64,000 nucleotides of DNA from Epiperipatus broadwayi (Eukaryota; Onychophora; Udeonychophora; Euonychophora; Peripatidae), in NCBI GenBank assembly GCA_028023455.1, contig JAQFVV010000030.1, forward strand, positions 62,001-126,000, given 5' to 3'. The notes under the pieces are model-generated. The model was given only the letters and a program-made list of their open reading frames with translations. It had not been told where the DNA came from and searched no databases. The translations under genes were made by a program, and so were the position numbers. Shown here in pieces: positions 1-12,108 of the stretch (position 1 is its first letter; each line of letters opens with the position of its first letter).

Positions 1-66
1 AAATATTTTATCTAGCGCCATGCTTGCAATTATATTTCATTTTAATATACATTAATATAAATTTCT

Positions 67-462
67 TTAAACCACTAAACATCACATAATCATCCATTTT
101 TATGTGTACACAAGCTGTTAACACAGAGGCTAAACTCACATACAGTAGTGACACTTAGTGCAAACCAAAGCAATCATTAGATTCAAGAAAGTTTGTGCAT
201 AAAATATCTATCTAGTGTCTCCTCATCCAATATCACCAATTTAGTTTCTAGCTTGTGACTTTCATCAGTGAGTAGTCTTGAATCTAGGTGCAATGCTCTC
301 AAATTCAAGGCTCTTCACTGATGAAAGCCATGAGCTAGATGCTAGATTAAAGACATTGGATGAATAGAAGCAAGATAGCAATTTTATGCACAAAACTTCT
401 TGCATCCATTGATTACTTTGGCTTGCACTGCGTGGCACTACTCTATGGAGAGTTTAGCCATG
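67..462. mobile_element. Inverted-repeat insertion with hammerhead-like core, 12-bp TSD
   Basis: Two arms of about 143 bp (128-270 and 316-459) are diverged inverted copies of each other around a 45-bp spacer. The 12-mer ATATAAATTTCT occurs at 55-66 and again at 463-474, immediately outside the right arm, which looks like a target-site duplication bounding the whole unit. At the inner end of each arm the outward-reading strand carries a perfect CTGATGA (318-324 plus; 262-268 minus). It is followed by a short stem and, in the left arm, GAAAC, as in a hammerhead ribozyme core. No protein is encoded. The family is unknown to me. A fold-back DNA element is the alternative, but terminal inverted repeats with a 12-bp TSD fit a retro-insertion better. 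Confidence 0.6.
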
Positions 463-474
463 ATATAAATTTCT

Positions 475-3199
475 ACTACATCAGTGATTAAAAACATTTA
501 TAACATTTTTTTCTTGAAAAATCAATAGAGAAATTAAAATCTAAAAAGTCATATAGACATTTTTAATTTTATATAATTTACTAACATATTATAAATTTAT
601 TGAAGTTAATATGTTAAGATTTTTCAATAAATTAAAATTTGTCAGACTTAATAAAGTAATTTCTTAGACTCGAGAAAAATGTTTAAAATCTATATTCTTT
701 ATACATTTTATCAACAATATTTAAATTTTGTTATAGAGATAAGAAATTAAACTATTATAATGATATTGCATTATTTTGATTAGATTAAAACTACTCAGTA
801 GAAATAAATTTTATTTGATAAACTATTTTTGCAATAATAATTATCAAACTAAATAAAATAATTAAAAAAATAATTATAAATTTAAGTTATAAATTAATGA
901 CATTTCAATGTCCCATTTGTACTATAATTACTATGTGTGATTTAATAATCATGGCTTATTTTTATTGATTTATGTTAAAAGTTATCTCCAAAAATATATG
1001 TTTTAGCAAATTTAATGTTTCAAAACCATTTAGCAGAATAAGTTTTAAATTGCACTTATGATTCCAGAAGCTAGAAAAAATGATTTATTTTAACATATAA
1101 CATTATGAAATTAATATTTATTCTCAGGTTTAACTCATAGTCTAACCCCTGATTTGCCATTTAAATTTTAGAAAAAAAAACATACTAAAGAATGATGCCA
1201 TTTTTAGATTTTTTAGAACTAATAAATCAATAATATTTGATGCTACTACAATAAGGCAAGTAACTGCCTTCAATGATGCTGATTGGTAGTTTTTTGTTCT
1301 CTCTGAAGGAGAGTGTTTGTCATCAATTTTGACAGTTTAATTCATTCATTTTGATTTTAATAAATGAAAACATATATTTTTTACACTTTTTTAGATATTT
1401 ATTATTTTTTTCACAAAATATTTGTGAAATATAAATTATTTTAGAAAAATAATTTAGATTTTATTAGAAAATAGTTGTTTTTTTTACAAGAAAACTAATT
1501 GCAATTTGCAATTGGATGGAAAAAATATATTTTATGTTGACTGCTATAAATGTTTTTTTTTTGTCAATTATAAATAGTTTATTTTTTTTAAAAAAATCAT
1601 TTACTTTAATTATCAGATAACTTATTAATTAATTTTAGAAACTAAATTAAAACAAATATAATTTTCAAATATAAATATATTTTACTGCTGAATCTGTAAT
1701 TTACCAATCAAATGTTGGAGACTTAATTCAATTTGCTTATAGAAATTTTTAAATTAATGTTACATTAAAGGTTAATAGAAGATACAAACATTTCCTTAGG
1801 AGAAAACACTCCTGCACATGCTCAATATAGATTATTCTTTATTAAGATATTAATTGAAGAAGTAGATAAAATTTTACTTGTATTTGCTGATTACATTTTT
1901 GGAAAAATTATTAAATATTTATTTTTTAACAAATATGTAATGTTTCCATAAAACTTTTATGTAAATATAAGTGATTTGCAAAATATAATTAATCTAATAA
2001 ATACATATATAATGTCAAAGGGGACCATGGTCAGCAACATTATTATTGTTACTGTTCTTTTTTTAATTGGAAAGTTTATATCTAATATTACAGAGAATAT
2101 TTTCATTATTCAAATTTATACTTTAATAAAATTTGTCTACAGCTAAAATAAATCAATGACAAAAAGTTTTTTTTTTAAATATACTTATTAGACTTTATGG
2201 TCAGATGAAATTCTCTGTGTTAATAATGTTTTTTATCATGTTTTTTGTTTGCAAAATTCTTTTATTCTTAATAATATTTTGATTACTTGAACTTATGCCT
2301 TTAATAAAATTCAACAACAAAAAAATCCCAAAAGGATTTGATAAAATAGAGATTTTTTTAATTGAAAAATATAGTTGAAGGAAATATATGATTAAAATAG
2401 CAAAAAAATGATGTAAGTGTCTTTCAAATCCTTGCTTAAAGTTTTAGATAAATCTTTAAAAAAAATGAAATAAAGACACTAAATATAATTACAATTTTAA
2501 TAAATAAAATAACTAAATGTAAACTGTAAAAAAATATACAGTCATTTCCTTTATAATACATAGAAAATATCTTTAATCAATTAACATTTAATGTAAATTT
2601 GTTAATGAACACATTCATAAAACTAATTTTGAAAATGTTTATATAGTTGTTGTTTTTTTTAAAAAAATAAAACCATAATAAAAATAAAAACATTCTATAC
2701 AATCACAGAAAATATCTCATAATCAATATAATGTGAACAAACAATAAATTTGTTTTGCATGCAAATGTGAGTATAAATCTGTTTATAATTTATTTGCTAA
2801 TCAGAGGTACCCAGCCTATGGCATGACTTTCATTTTGATATGTGAATTTTACAGTAATTACAGATTATAAAAAAAATATTTTATTAATGACAGAATTATC
2901 TTCTTTATAAAATGTGGTTCATAATAAAAATTATAGACTATTAAATATAATACTTGTAATAGCTTTTTTTAATTGGTTCCAGTAACAATTTTTTAAAGAT
3001 TTAATATAAATTAAACAAATGACTTTAATATTATATAAATAAGCATGATGAATGTAGCCAACCTAGATGGCCATCATTTTTCTGATAGCTTTTATTAATT
3101 TGTTGCTTTTACAAGGTTTTTTTTTTTTTGCTTTGTGGAATTATTTGCTTTGAATAAATGCTTGAAATCAAATTAAGCCTGTATATTTAAAATTTTAAA
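475..3199. other. AT-rich DNA without recognisable feature
   Basis: About 2.7 kb of very AT-rich sequence full of short A and T runs. I found no open frame resembling a protein, no tRNA-like boxes and no clear repeat structure on either strand. Confidence 0.6.
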
Positions 3200-3201
3200 T
3201 A

Positions 3202-4496
3202 CATCTGGGTCTTATTACATGCACAAAAGGAATCGCACAAAAATAGGCTTAACTTATCTTGAAAAATGGGGGATAGGTTACTGTAATTTTCGAAAATCAC
3301 ATAAAAGCAAAGCAACAATATAAAATTATTTTAAAATTCACATAAAAAAAATTAAAAAAAATATTACTAATAAAAAATTTCAAATTTGAAAAAAAATTGA
3401 TACACGACAAACTTTTTTTACTTTTTTTATTAACTACAGTATTTAATTTTATTCAAAACAATATATTTTTATGTGTAATTTACATTTTTTTTCATTCATG
3501 TATGGTATTTTCAACATTATCACTATTTGAGACATCAGATTCATCATGTTGTGATGTGATATGAGGTACTGTAGCTTTTCCTTAAACGAAGTCAAGAAGA
3601 AATACAACTAAAATGTTTTCCAATTGCTGTTGATCCTTAACATTTCACTAAGTGATCTAAAATTGAAATTTTTGTTTCCAAAAAAATCCATTTTCTTAGT
3701 GTTTTTTTCCTCTCCATTAGAGTAAACTAAAAGTTTAAAATAAAAATAAGAACTTAGATAATAAAAAGACACTGACTCACCACTGTTGGGCAAAATTTAA
3801 TTAAAACTAACAATTAAAAATTAAATTCTTATTTTTGTCTTTAATTTTTTAATTTTCAATTCCGTTTAAAAATCAAATTTCATCATTTCACATCACCTTC
3901 ATTTCAGATCACGTTACATAATTTTTAAATTGTTAATTACAATTAAAAATCAGATTTTAATTGTCAAATTTAATTGTGCCCACCATTGTTACTCACCTTT
4001 TAAAAATAAACTTGTGGACACTAAATGATTAATACTCTTTTTATAAAAAGCAAAAATTGAATGTGATTTAAAATGCAAAAACATCACCATACATAGAATT
4101 TTTCATCTATAATGTTTGAACAGATTTACATTATAGTCTTGTAAAATTTAATGTGTGTATATATAATTGGGAAAATACTGATTTTAAGTGAATTATGAAC
4201 TTCTTTATTGCATAAAATCTATTACAATACTATTATAAAGTGCTGAAAGTATTGAAGTTATTAGATGGAAGTCAAACTCCAATAATGCGCTGTTACTTTA
4301 AATATGATGTGAGTGCATGGAATTTATAATATTTAAAGTAATAGTACATTATTGGAGCTCAACTTCTGATCTAATAATAGTTATCGCATAAAAAAAAAGC
4401 TACATACAAAGATATTAATGCCACATACAAAGATATTAAGAAGAAACATAAATCGCATAACTTCAAAATCACATTAAATAAAACGAGACCTGGGTG
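3202..4496. mobile_element. 1.3-kb TIR element, copy 1 (non-autonomous DNA transposon)
   Basis: The ends are imperfect terminal inverted repeats related to CCTGGGTCTCATTTTATG. They are flanked by TA on both sides (3200-3201 and 4497-4498), the target duplication expected of Tc1/mariner-type elements. A second copy in the same orientation lies at 37783-39092, and the two align over nearly their whole length. Inside is a fold-back of about 50 bp per arm near 4254-4376, and a nested hAT-like MITE at 3781-3988. A short minus-strand reading frame (3608-3793) is conserved in the second copy (residues FGNK.FNFRSL.EM), but I do not recognise it. The TIR is reminiscent of pogo/Tigger ends; that is inference. 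Confidence 0.65.
3781..3988. mobile_element. hAT-like MITE nested in the 1.3-kb element
   Basis: A 208-bp sequence with inverted ends close to CAMTGKTGGGCA, the shape of hAT terminal repeats. The 8-bp flanks TGACTCAC (3773-3780) and TTACTCAC (3989-3996) match at 7 of 8 positions, as expected for a hAT 8-bp target duplication. It has no coding capacity. The same MITE is in the same place in the other 1.3-kb copy (38397-38596), so it was inserted before that element spread. Confidence 0.65.
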
Positions 4497-5449
4497 TACA
4501 CCTGTTATTTTTGATATGTGAATTTGACAACATGCCAGAAAACTATTAATAGTGGAATTTCTTCCTTCACATAAATTATTCTTTACATAAAAGTTTTTTT
4601 TTTAATTGTGTGTGAATTTGACACATGACTGCCTTATGAAAAAAAATATGCATTCATAGAAAATATGTCACATTCTTATGGACAAACATTCATATGGATT
4701 TTATATATAAGATATTAAAATGTCATGAAATAATGTAAAAACCATGATATGCAATTAAAAGTTTTATTTGGCTATGTTATTTTAAATATAATATATATGT
4801 ATTAATGTGTGTTTATTTAATATCAACTATATACATTACAAAAAAATATTTGAAATGCCTCATAGCTATATTTTTTCAGCCACATTCCCTGTTTAAAAAA
4901 AAAAAAAAGCTCAAATTTTGTATAGATTTCAGCTAGTGGTATTCAATGTTTTTATTACGTAAGAAGTATTCTATAACTATAGCTTTTAAATGAATAATGA
5001 TTAGAAATAATAATAATAAAACAAAAGCAATAGCATTTTTTTAAAAAAAAATACTTATATAATGTTAATAATTTAATAAATATTTTAATTCCAACTATCC
5101 TAAGAATTGGAATATATTAGCTTTAAACTTTTAAGCTTTCTAAATATTATAGACGTGGGGGGGGGATCTAATGAACAATAAAATATGTCATTTTAAAAAT
5201 TAATTTATATCTAACACTTTTTTTATTTTATATCAATCATTTCTTTTAACTTTTTAAATCTTTTAAATATTTGTCATAAAAATTATACTACTAAATTACT
5301 TATTTCTTATGAAATTAATAAGATTGTGAAGTTTAAAAAGTACTTGACATTTCTTTCTAATTTTGTAATAAAATATTTTTATATACTTTAAGTTTGAAAA
5401 TACAAAACACAACCATTTAAAAATTATTTTTATTTGCTTAAATTTTTTC

Positions 5450-5630
5450 CTTCTCTCTCTATATATATATATCTATCTATCCATACATCATATCTATCTA
5501 CCTACTATTTATATATCTATCATTTATCTATGCAGATTTATATCTATTTATTTATCCATCCATCTATATTTCTATACATCTATCTATTTATTTTGCTAGC
5601 TATCTGGGCAGATGGCGGGTTTACTTCTTA
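5450..5630. repeat. Degenerate TATC/TATT microsatellite
   Basis: An interrupted tetranucleotide tract (TATC with TACC, TATT variants), preceded by a short CT and TA run. The plus-strand frame across it is only a by-product of the repeat. Confidence 0.75.
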
Positions 5631-5680
5631 TATGCTAGTCTATTTAAATGTTTACCTATGTATTTTTGAATAATTTGGTT

Positions 5681-7226
5681 TTAATTAGAAACAGCCAAGC
5701 ATAAACCGTCATTAAGATGATTTTCAGTCATATAAGTATGATATTTAAATTTTATATAGTTCATATGAAAAAATGGTAAATCTGAGATACACATCATATC
5801 AAATAGATCATGCAATTTCAATATAAAGTCATTTTGTAAGTCAATTAATTGCATTTCCAAATTACCTATGTCCATATTAAATACATCTGATATTTAATTT
5901 AGAAAATGGTGACATAAAAATGGAGTGATTGGATGAAGTTTTTCAAGTCTTGAAATGCATGTTGAAATTGCAAAAAAAAAATGGTTTGCAAAATATTTCC
6001 AAATTTTTTGTTATCATAAATTTATATCTTTGACTCAACTTTTTTTAAACTTGTGAAATGTTTCAAATCATTTTTATTAACTTAAGAAATCCACATATCC
6101 AGTTTCATTTTAAATATATAAATGGAGGTAATTGTGACATTTATTGTTTTGTTTTGTTATTTAAAATCTATAATTCATTTAATTTAGTTATAAGATCTAT
6201 TAAAAATGCTAGCTTTTGCAGCCACATCTTGTTGTAAAGTAAAACAGCACAATAATATTTTTTTCACATAGAAAATTTTGTATATGGGTCAACATTTGTG
6301 GAAACTTTCTAAAACATCAGCTTTTCTCAATCATCTCTCTGAATTATGGAGAACTAAGTCACCATAATCTGTATCAATGCTATCTAAAAATGACTGAAAC
6401 AGTATTCTTTGAAGTGCTTTCACCTGAATCGAATTGATTATTTTAATAAGTCTACTAATAACATCATCAAGGTTCAACATTTTACCACATAGTAATCATT
6501 GATGAATTATGCAGTGGTATAAAATAAAATTAAGAAAATTAATACCCCTCTTACAAAATGTTAAAAATTCATTTGCACAACCAGTCATAGAAGGAGCACC
6601 ATCTATATTAATGAAAATGAGCTTCTTAAGACAAATATTTTCAGATAATACAAAAGATTTAAAAACATTGTATATATCCTCCTCTGGTTTACTCTTTTAA
6701 ATATAGAAATTTGAGAAATTTTTCATTTATAGTGAAATTAGGAAATACTAAATTTACAAATATTGTAAGTTGGAAAATATCACAACTGCCAAATGACTCA
6801 TCAAATTAAACTAAAAACCATGAACAATTTTTAAAATCTCATTTAAGTTGTGATTTTGAATCCATCACCATGGTTTCAGCTCATCTTGTTACAGTTTGTT
6901 TAGAAAGCTGTATATCTTATATATCACCGACAACCTCCATTTTAAAATTGTGAAATAAGTTATCAGCTGCAGCCAAAAAAAGCTTCTTTGAATATCTCAA
7001 CATTCTTCTCCTTCACTTTCTTTGCATATCTTCATATAATTATATATATTGCTTATAACACTCTATTCAGATACATGTTAATGCAACAAATTTTCTTAAA
7101 AAACTTCTTTATTTTTTTGCGGTTTCAACTGTCCAGCAGTCTGAAGACTGCTGGACAGTTGAAACCATAGGAAAATCTTTAAGAAAATACGTTGCATTAA
7201 CGTGTATCTGAATACAGTGTTATAAG

Positions 7227-7267
<41 letters not shown>

Positions 7268-7606
7268 CTCAACATCTTTAAAAGATTTTTTGTGCTTTAT
7301 AAAAATTTGACACACACAGAGAGATGCCACCATTGTCATTGTTGATTTACAACAACTTTTTTGAATGAAGATTGCCGTGAATTTAGAGATCTTTTTAATC
7401 TTTGTACTTCAGATTTTTTTATTATAGATTTCAGAGGAAAATCTCAATCAAAACTTGGTTGTATAGCAGTAAAAAAGTTTGTTTAGATTATCTCTTTTCT
7501 GCAAGGCTATTGTAGAATTACACAATAAACAAAAACGATACACGTTGAATAAAAACTCTTTCCGATAATTATTGAAATTATATGTTTTTGCTTTTTTATT
7601 ACTCAT
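5681..7606 (-). pseudogene. Decayed hAT-family transposase (ZBED/GTF2I-repeat type)
   Basis: Reading the minus strand in shifting frames gives a recognisable transposase in family order. It begins with a BED-like start at 7606 (MSNKKAKTYNFNNYRKEF, then CLLCNST and a following His). Next come LAAADNLFHNF and KDIQLS.QTVTR near 6990-6900, then LK.CSWF..FDES, then DGAPSMTG (about 6600). After that are HCIIHQ..LCGKMLN (about 6490) and FQSFLDSIDTDYGDL (about 6400-6350). The carboxy end includes FKMKLDMWISQVNKNDL (about 6100) and LEMQLIDLQND (5681-5875). These match hAT transposases related to the ZBED5 and GTF2IRD2 family, which cut and paste DNA. Many stops and frameshifts are present and the gene is split at 7003/7263 by a palindromic insertion. 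It is dead. No TIRs were located with confidence. Confidence 0.75.
7004..7262. mobile_element. Palindromic retro-insertion with (TA)n tail and 13-bp TSD
   Basis: AATATCTCAACAT occurs at 6991-7003 and 7263-7275. Removing the intervening 259 bp plus one copy restores the reading frame of the surrounding hAT transposase, so these are true insertion boundaries. The insert is a near-palindrome. Arms 7051-7141 and 7146-7227 meet at a 4-nt centre, with (TA)n outside each arm (short on the left, about 35 bp on the right). Each arm reads outward from CTGAAGA through a short stem to GAAA, a hammerhead-like order. A related single fragment lies at 19888-19917. It appears to be two head-to-head copies of a retroelement 3' tail. 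Confidence 0.75.
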
Positions 7607-8398
7607 TATGGGAAAAAAATCTAATAATTTAATTTTTGGCACAAAATAAGAATTATCAATAAAAATTCTCATAATATTAAATTATTACAATTTCAGGATC
7701 ATAGATGCTTTTCGCAATAAAAAAACAACTTTTTAAAACTTATTTCAAAAATCAAAATGTCAAAACTAGTCAGCATACTTAAATGAAAATTCAAAAATAA
7801 ACTGTTTTTTATATAGCTATAGCCAAAATAGACATAACAAAACAAAATGAAACAATAGTAATAAAGTATCTAACATTTTCTTTAATTTTTTATTATTTGA
7901 TTGTTTATTGCAAACTTTTTTCCAAAAATTTAAAATATCAAAACAATATACATTTGTATGATTGAAATGGCAGGATTTGTTTCACTTTTTTATACAAAAC
8001 TTAATAATTTACTGATAGATCATAAATACATTATGTTCAGTTTCATTAATTTTCTTTAATGACAAAAAATAATTCTGTTTCATCAAGTCTATTTTGGTTA
8101 TCGTATATATTTTATAATTTGAAGTATAATAAAAATCATTATCATTAAAGCAGTTTATAGTTTATAAAATTTTGGTTTTAAATTGGATTTTGCATTCAAA
8201 TAAAATAATCTAAAATTTCAATGGTTGTTTTTAAAAAAAAATATTTTTGAAATTTTAATTTTTAAAGATAAAATATTTTCTACATAAAATATTATTTGTA
8301 TCGACTTAACATTTTTTGGTAAATGACCAGCCAATCACAATTGACATGTTAGTAGCACCTGTATTACATTATCTGGCTATTTTTACATTTTATTATTT
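7264..8398. other. AT-rich DNA beyond the hAT N-terminus
   Basis: Up to 7606 this is the amino-terminal part of the hAT transposase relic. From there to about 8400 I see only AT-rich sequence, presumably including the transposon's untranslated end, with no identifiable terminal repeat. Confidence 0.4.
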
Positions 8399-8504
8399 AC
8401 CCATCTGCATATTTACTTATATATTATATACATATATATATATATATGCTTACCCATCTGCATATTTACTTATATATTATATACATATATATATATATAT
8501 GCTT
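8399..8504. repeat. Tandem duplication of a 53-bp unit
   Basis: Two essentially identical 53-bp units (8399-8451, 8452-8504), each starting ACCCATCTGCATATTTACTT and ending in a short TA run plus GCTT. It is a minisatellite-like duplication, probably produced by slippage at the TA run. Confidence 0.85.
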
Positions 8505-10294
8505 GTAAGAGTAATTTATTAAAACTCATATATAAATATACCCAAGATAATAATCGAAACAAACTCTTAATCACAGAGTTATGGATTTGCTCCCCACATT
8601 GGGCACCAAATATATAATAATTTTTGACTGCTCCAAATATAATGGATCATGAGATATGAAAAAATACATATTTATATTATGGTTGATATACATTTGAATA
8701 AAAATGATTAATTTCAAATATCTACAATAATATTTACCAAACATTTGTAATGAAAATGATGACTTATAACCTACCACTGAAGATTAAACTAATTACCATT
8801 ACTCGTAACAATATTTTCAATTTCTTTTATTATTTCAATAAAATAATGAAACTTTAAACTTCCAAACCTTTTAAATAGAAAATTTACTACTGGATAATTT
8901 ATTAAGTCCAATTATCATCATTTATTACCATTATATCTGCATGCAAGATTTACCAGGATTTTATAAATGAATAGCATAATGGATCTTAATACCATCATGT
9001 TTAGAGGGAGTTCAATAAGCAAACAGAAACTAAATTGATTATTAATAAAAATAAGTTCATAATTTATAGTAAAATAATAAACACAATAATTATTGGAGAT
9101 ATTTTAAACATAATACCTTAAAGTTCAAAACCATTGTTTTCTGCAGATATCATTTTTCTACAAAGTTTTAATATGTCTTAATTAATTCATTCAGGATGGT
9201 AGTTATCCTCTTTGGAAATGAGTGACATTTTACAGGAATACAGAGGTCTTAGTAGATCTTGATGTACAGTTTCAAACTCTTCTCTTTGCATGATCAGTAA
9301 CCTTCAGTATTAGCCTCTGCATGTGACTGCATCACTCTGAGTATCTTGAGTAATGTGGTTTTTGATTTTCTAGCCATACATAGAGAATAATTTTCTGCTA
9401 GACAAGGTCATAATATTTGCTTTATAAATGGCATAATGAAAAACATTTTAAAATCAGCCAGCAAAATACAGTTATCCAAGTTATTTGGGGCAAAACTGTT
9501 TTAACCAGAAGTTTCTCTTATTTTCATGGGGTCATTGCAACTTGGCTTCTTGACTAAAGGCTTGCAATAGACTAGATTGCTGATGTATTTTGATCTATTT
9601 ATATCCAACTTGTTTGTTTATAATTATTATTACATTCAATAGATGTTTTCCAAACAACAGCTCTATCAGATTTATCTGAAAACATTTTACACAACATGTT
9701 GTGGAAACAAATAATTTTATATATACTTTTAAATTATATCATTATTTCAAAAATAAATGAACAGCACATACATTTTTTTCTTTATTTACATTAGCAATAT
9801 AAAGAAATGAAACAGTTATAGTAACCCATAACATCCAAAAATATATTTAGATTTGTCATTTAATTTACTAGAAGAAGCAAATTGTTTATTTAAAACATGA
9901 TTTCCAAGGCAAATGAGAAAATGGTGCAAAATATTTTACATATTTATAAATTATGCAATTCAAATTCTTTTGTGCATCAAAACTATTTCTCTCTTTTTTT
10001 ACACAGATTGAACTACACATTTATTGGTTTCAATTTTATATATTTTCTTTCCTTTATAATATTTTAAATATTTTACAGATATATCTATGAACTATTTTTC
10101 TTTTAATTGCCTAATTCAATGTACTTAAGTGATGCATATGTTATATCCATTATGTGGACATGCATGCATGGAAATTAGTACATTAATACACACGTATATT
10201 GTAATAACAATAAAAATAATTATAGTCTTTCAATCCACAGAAGTACTTTCAGTTAATTCCTTAACCCTCCAAAATTGCTGTTAAATTCAGTAAA
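8505..10294. other. AT-rich DNA; slightly more complex block at 9180-9640
   Basis: No gene recognised. The stretch 9180-9640 has more balanced composition than its surroundings and could be a decayed repeat, but no frame translated into anything I know. Confidence 0.4.
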
Positions 10295-10499
10295 CATAAT
10301 GGAAGCAGATGTCATCAACTCAAATCCTATGAATTCTGAATTTTAACAGTAGTAGCTTGTTTATTAATTATATTCATTTTATTCCTAATTATTAAAATTA
10401 CTTCCTTAATTTTATCAAACTTAAATTTATATTTACATGTTTTTTTCATTATCTAAAAAAACTGAAGCCGTCATTAAATTACTTTTATTTTTAAGTTTT

Positions 10500-10715
10500 C
10501 CATGATTATATAACAATTAATGTTCCTTTAATTTGTTTTCAATACTGTACCTCAATTCACATATATATGATAAAATACATTCACAAAAAATTTCATATAC
10601 AACATTACTTTTCTGCTTGATAGGTATGACATTATTAAAATTATTCACTAATTTATTAACATTATTTGTAACACAAAATAAAACATTAATATATACATCC
10701 CTAAAAAAAGTCACT
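10500..10715 (-). pseudogene. PLE GIY-YIG endonuclease relic
   Basis: Minus-strand frame with residues VVYEIFCECILSYICELRY followed by SIENKLKEH. This is the GIY-YIG signature of Penelope-like elements in decayed form (VY-I-C near the start, YI-E in place of YIG-E, then R/K-L-EH), preceded by the usual linker (VTNNVNKL...). In an active element this domain nicks the target DNA. Only this short piece remains and it lacks the reverse transcriptase. Confidence 0.65.
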
Positions 10716-10859
10716 TAAGCATTTGAAATATATGGAATATATATATAGTATGTCAATTTAGAAAGATTTACAATGATTTAAAGAAGTTGAAGATTGATAA
10801 TAAAAATGGATATCTATTCTATATATTTCAATGCTCAAGTTAAAATGTATATAAGATTA

Positions 10860-11200
10860 TGCTTAATGTTTTATTTTGTCTTACAAATAATGTTAATAAA
10901 TTAGTGGATAATTCTGAAACTGTCATATCTGTCAAGCAGAAAATTAATATTGTATATCAGTTTTTGTGGATGTATGTTATTACATATAGGTGAATTGAAA
11001 TGCAGGATTGAAAAAAAGATTAAAGGAGCATGAATTGCTATATAAATATGTGAAAAGTAAAAATAATAATGATTTAATGACTGTTTCAGTTTTCTTGGAT
11101 CATGAAAGGACATGTAAATATAAATTTAAATTTGATATTGAAAATGTTAAGATTATTCATGAAAAGAGGAACCATAATAAAAAAAATTAAGGAGGTAATT
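10860..11200 (+). pseudogene. PLE GIY-YIG endonuclease relic, inverted partner
   Basis: Plus-strand homologue of the 10500-10715 relic. The frame from about 10950 reads VYQF, then KCRIEKRLKEHELLYKYV and later KFKFDIENVKIIH. These are the conserved endonuclease features and the following CNYGFKFD-like block also seen in family B at 49.4 and 54.3 kb. The frame is broken in the YIG region. It is the mirror image of its neighbour, which is the interesting point. Confidence 0.65.
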
Positions 11201-11665
11201 TTAATAAATATAAATAAAGTGAATATAATTAATAGACAACCTGCTAATGTTAAAATTAGGGATTCATGAAATTTGAGTTGATGACATTTGCTTCCATTAT
11301 GTTTTTTTTTTTAAATTAATGGCAGTTGAAGAGCAGATGGAAACACTTAATGTAATAATTAATTACCATTACATTTATTTTTATTGTTATTAGAATAGTT
11401 TCTTAATAAACAGACATTTTATTTTTATTATGTATGTGTGTATGTATATGTGTGCATGCAATTTTGACTGTGAAGCTATGCAATGTGGCTGATTTGAGCT
11501 GATACCAGATTTGTTTTGTTACAATATGTAAGGAGACAGTTATTTACACTAATAAATAAGTTTAGCTAATCATACATATATATGCAAAAAAAGTAAACTA
11601 ATAATTATATCAACATTGTATTTATTTTATAATATAACTGGAAATTCTTATTGATGTTTATATAT

Positions 11666-11668
<3 letters not shown>

Positions 11669-11743
<75 letters not shown>
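11669..11743. repeat. (TA)n array
   Basis: About 75 bp of uninterrupted TA dinucleotide. Nothing recognisable adjoins it on the right (from 11744). Confidence 0.95.
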
Positions 11744-11745
<2 letters not shown>

Positions 11746-12032
11746 CTAATGTAATTGTCAATTTATTTTTTTCATTTATATGTGTAATATTAATGATTTA
11801 TGGTAACAATGTTTATAACTTTTAATAAAAAAATACACAGCGATTAACTTGTTCTGGTTTGAATTCTTTCTTCTCATTTCCAACTTTATAAATTTATAAT
11901 ATTGTTATTACAAATGTCAGTTTCCATATGATAGGCATTCTAAAAGTAAATCTTTGTATTTTGCAAAATAGGAAAAGAAAGTACTAAGTGGAGTTTTATC
12001 TATAACAATTTATAACTATTGTAGAATTAATA

Positions 12033-12108
12033 AATATTTTTTTTAAATTTCAAAATGAAGTTTAAAAATTGAAAATATTTTTTTTTAAATTTCAAAATGA
12101 AGTTTATT
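12033..12108. repeat. Short tandem duplication (~42-bp period)
   Basis: Two near-identical units containing a T-run followed by AAATTTCAAAATGAAGTTTA. Confidence 0.8.

Larger units (their letters stand above)
10295..11301. mobile_element. Inverted head-to-head pair of PLE (family B-like) fragments
   Basis: Arms at about 10295-10740 and 10812-11301 are inverted copies, with a spacer of roughly 70 bp. Both encode the same Penelope-type segment reading outward, so the 5' sides face each other. The outermost matching blocks (10295-10331 and 11264-11301) lie beyond the coding relics. No clear target duplication was found. Divergence between the arms is substantial, so the event is old. Confidence 0.7.
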
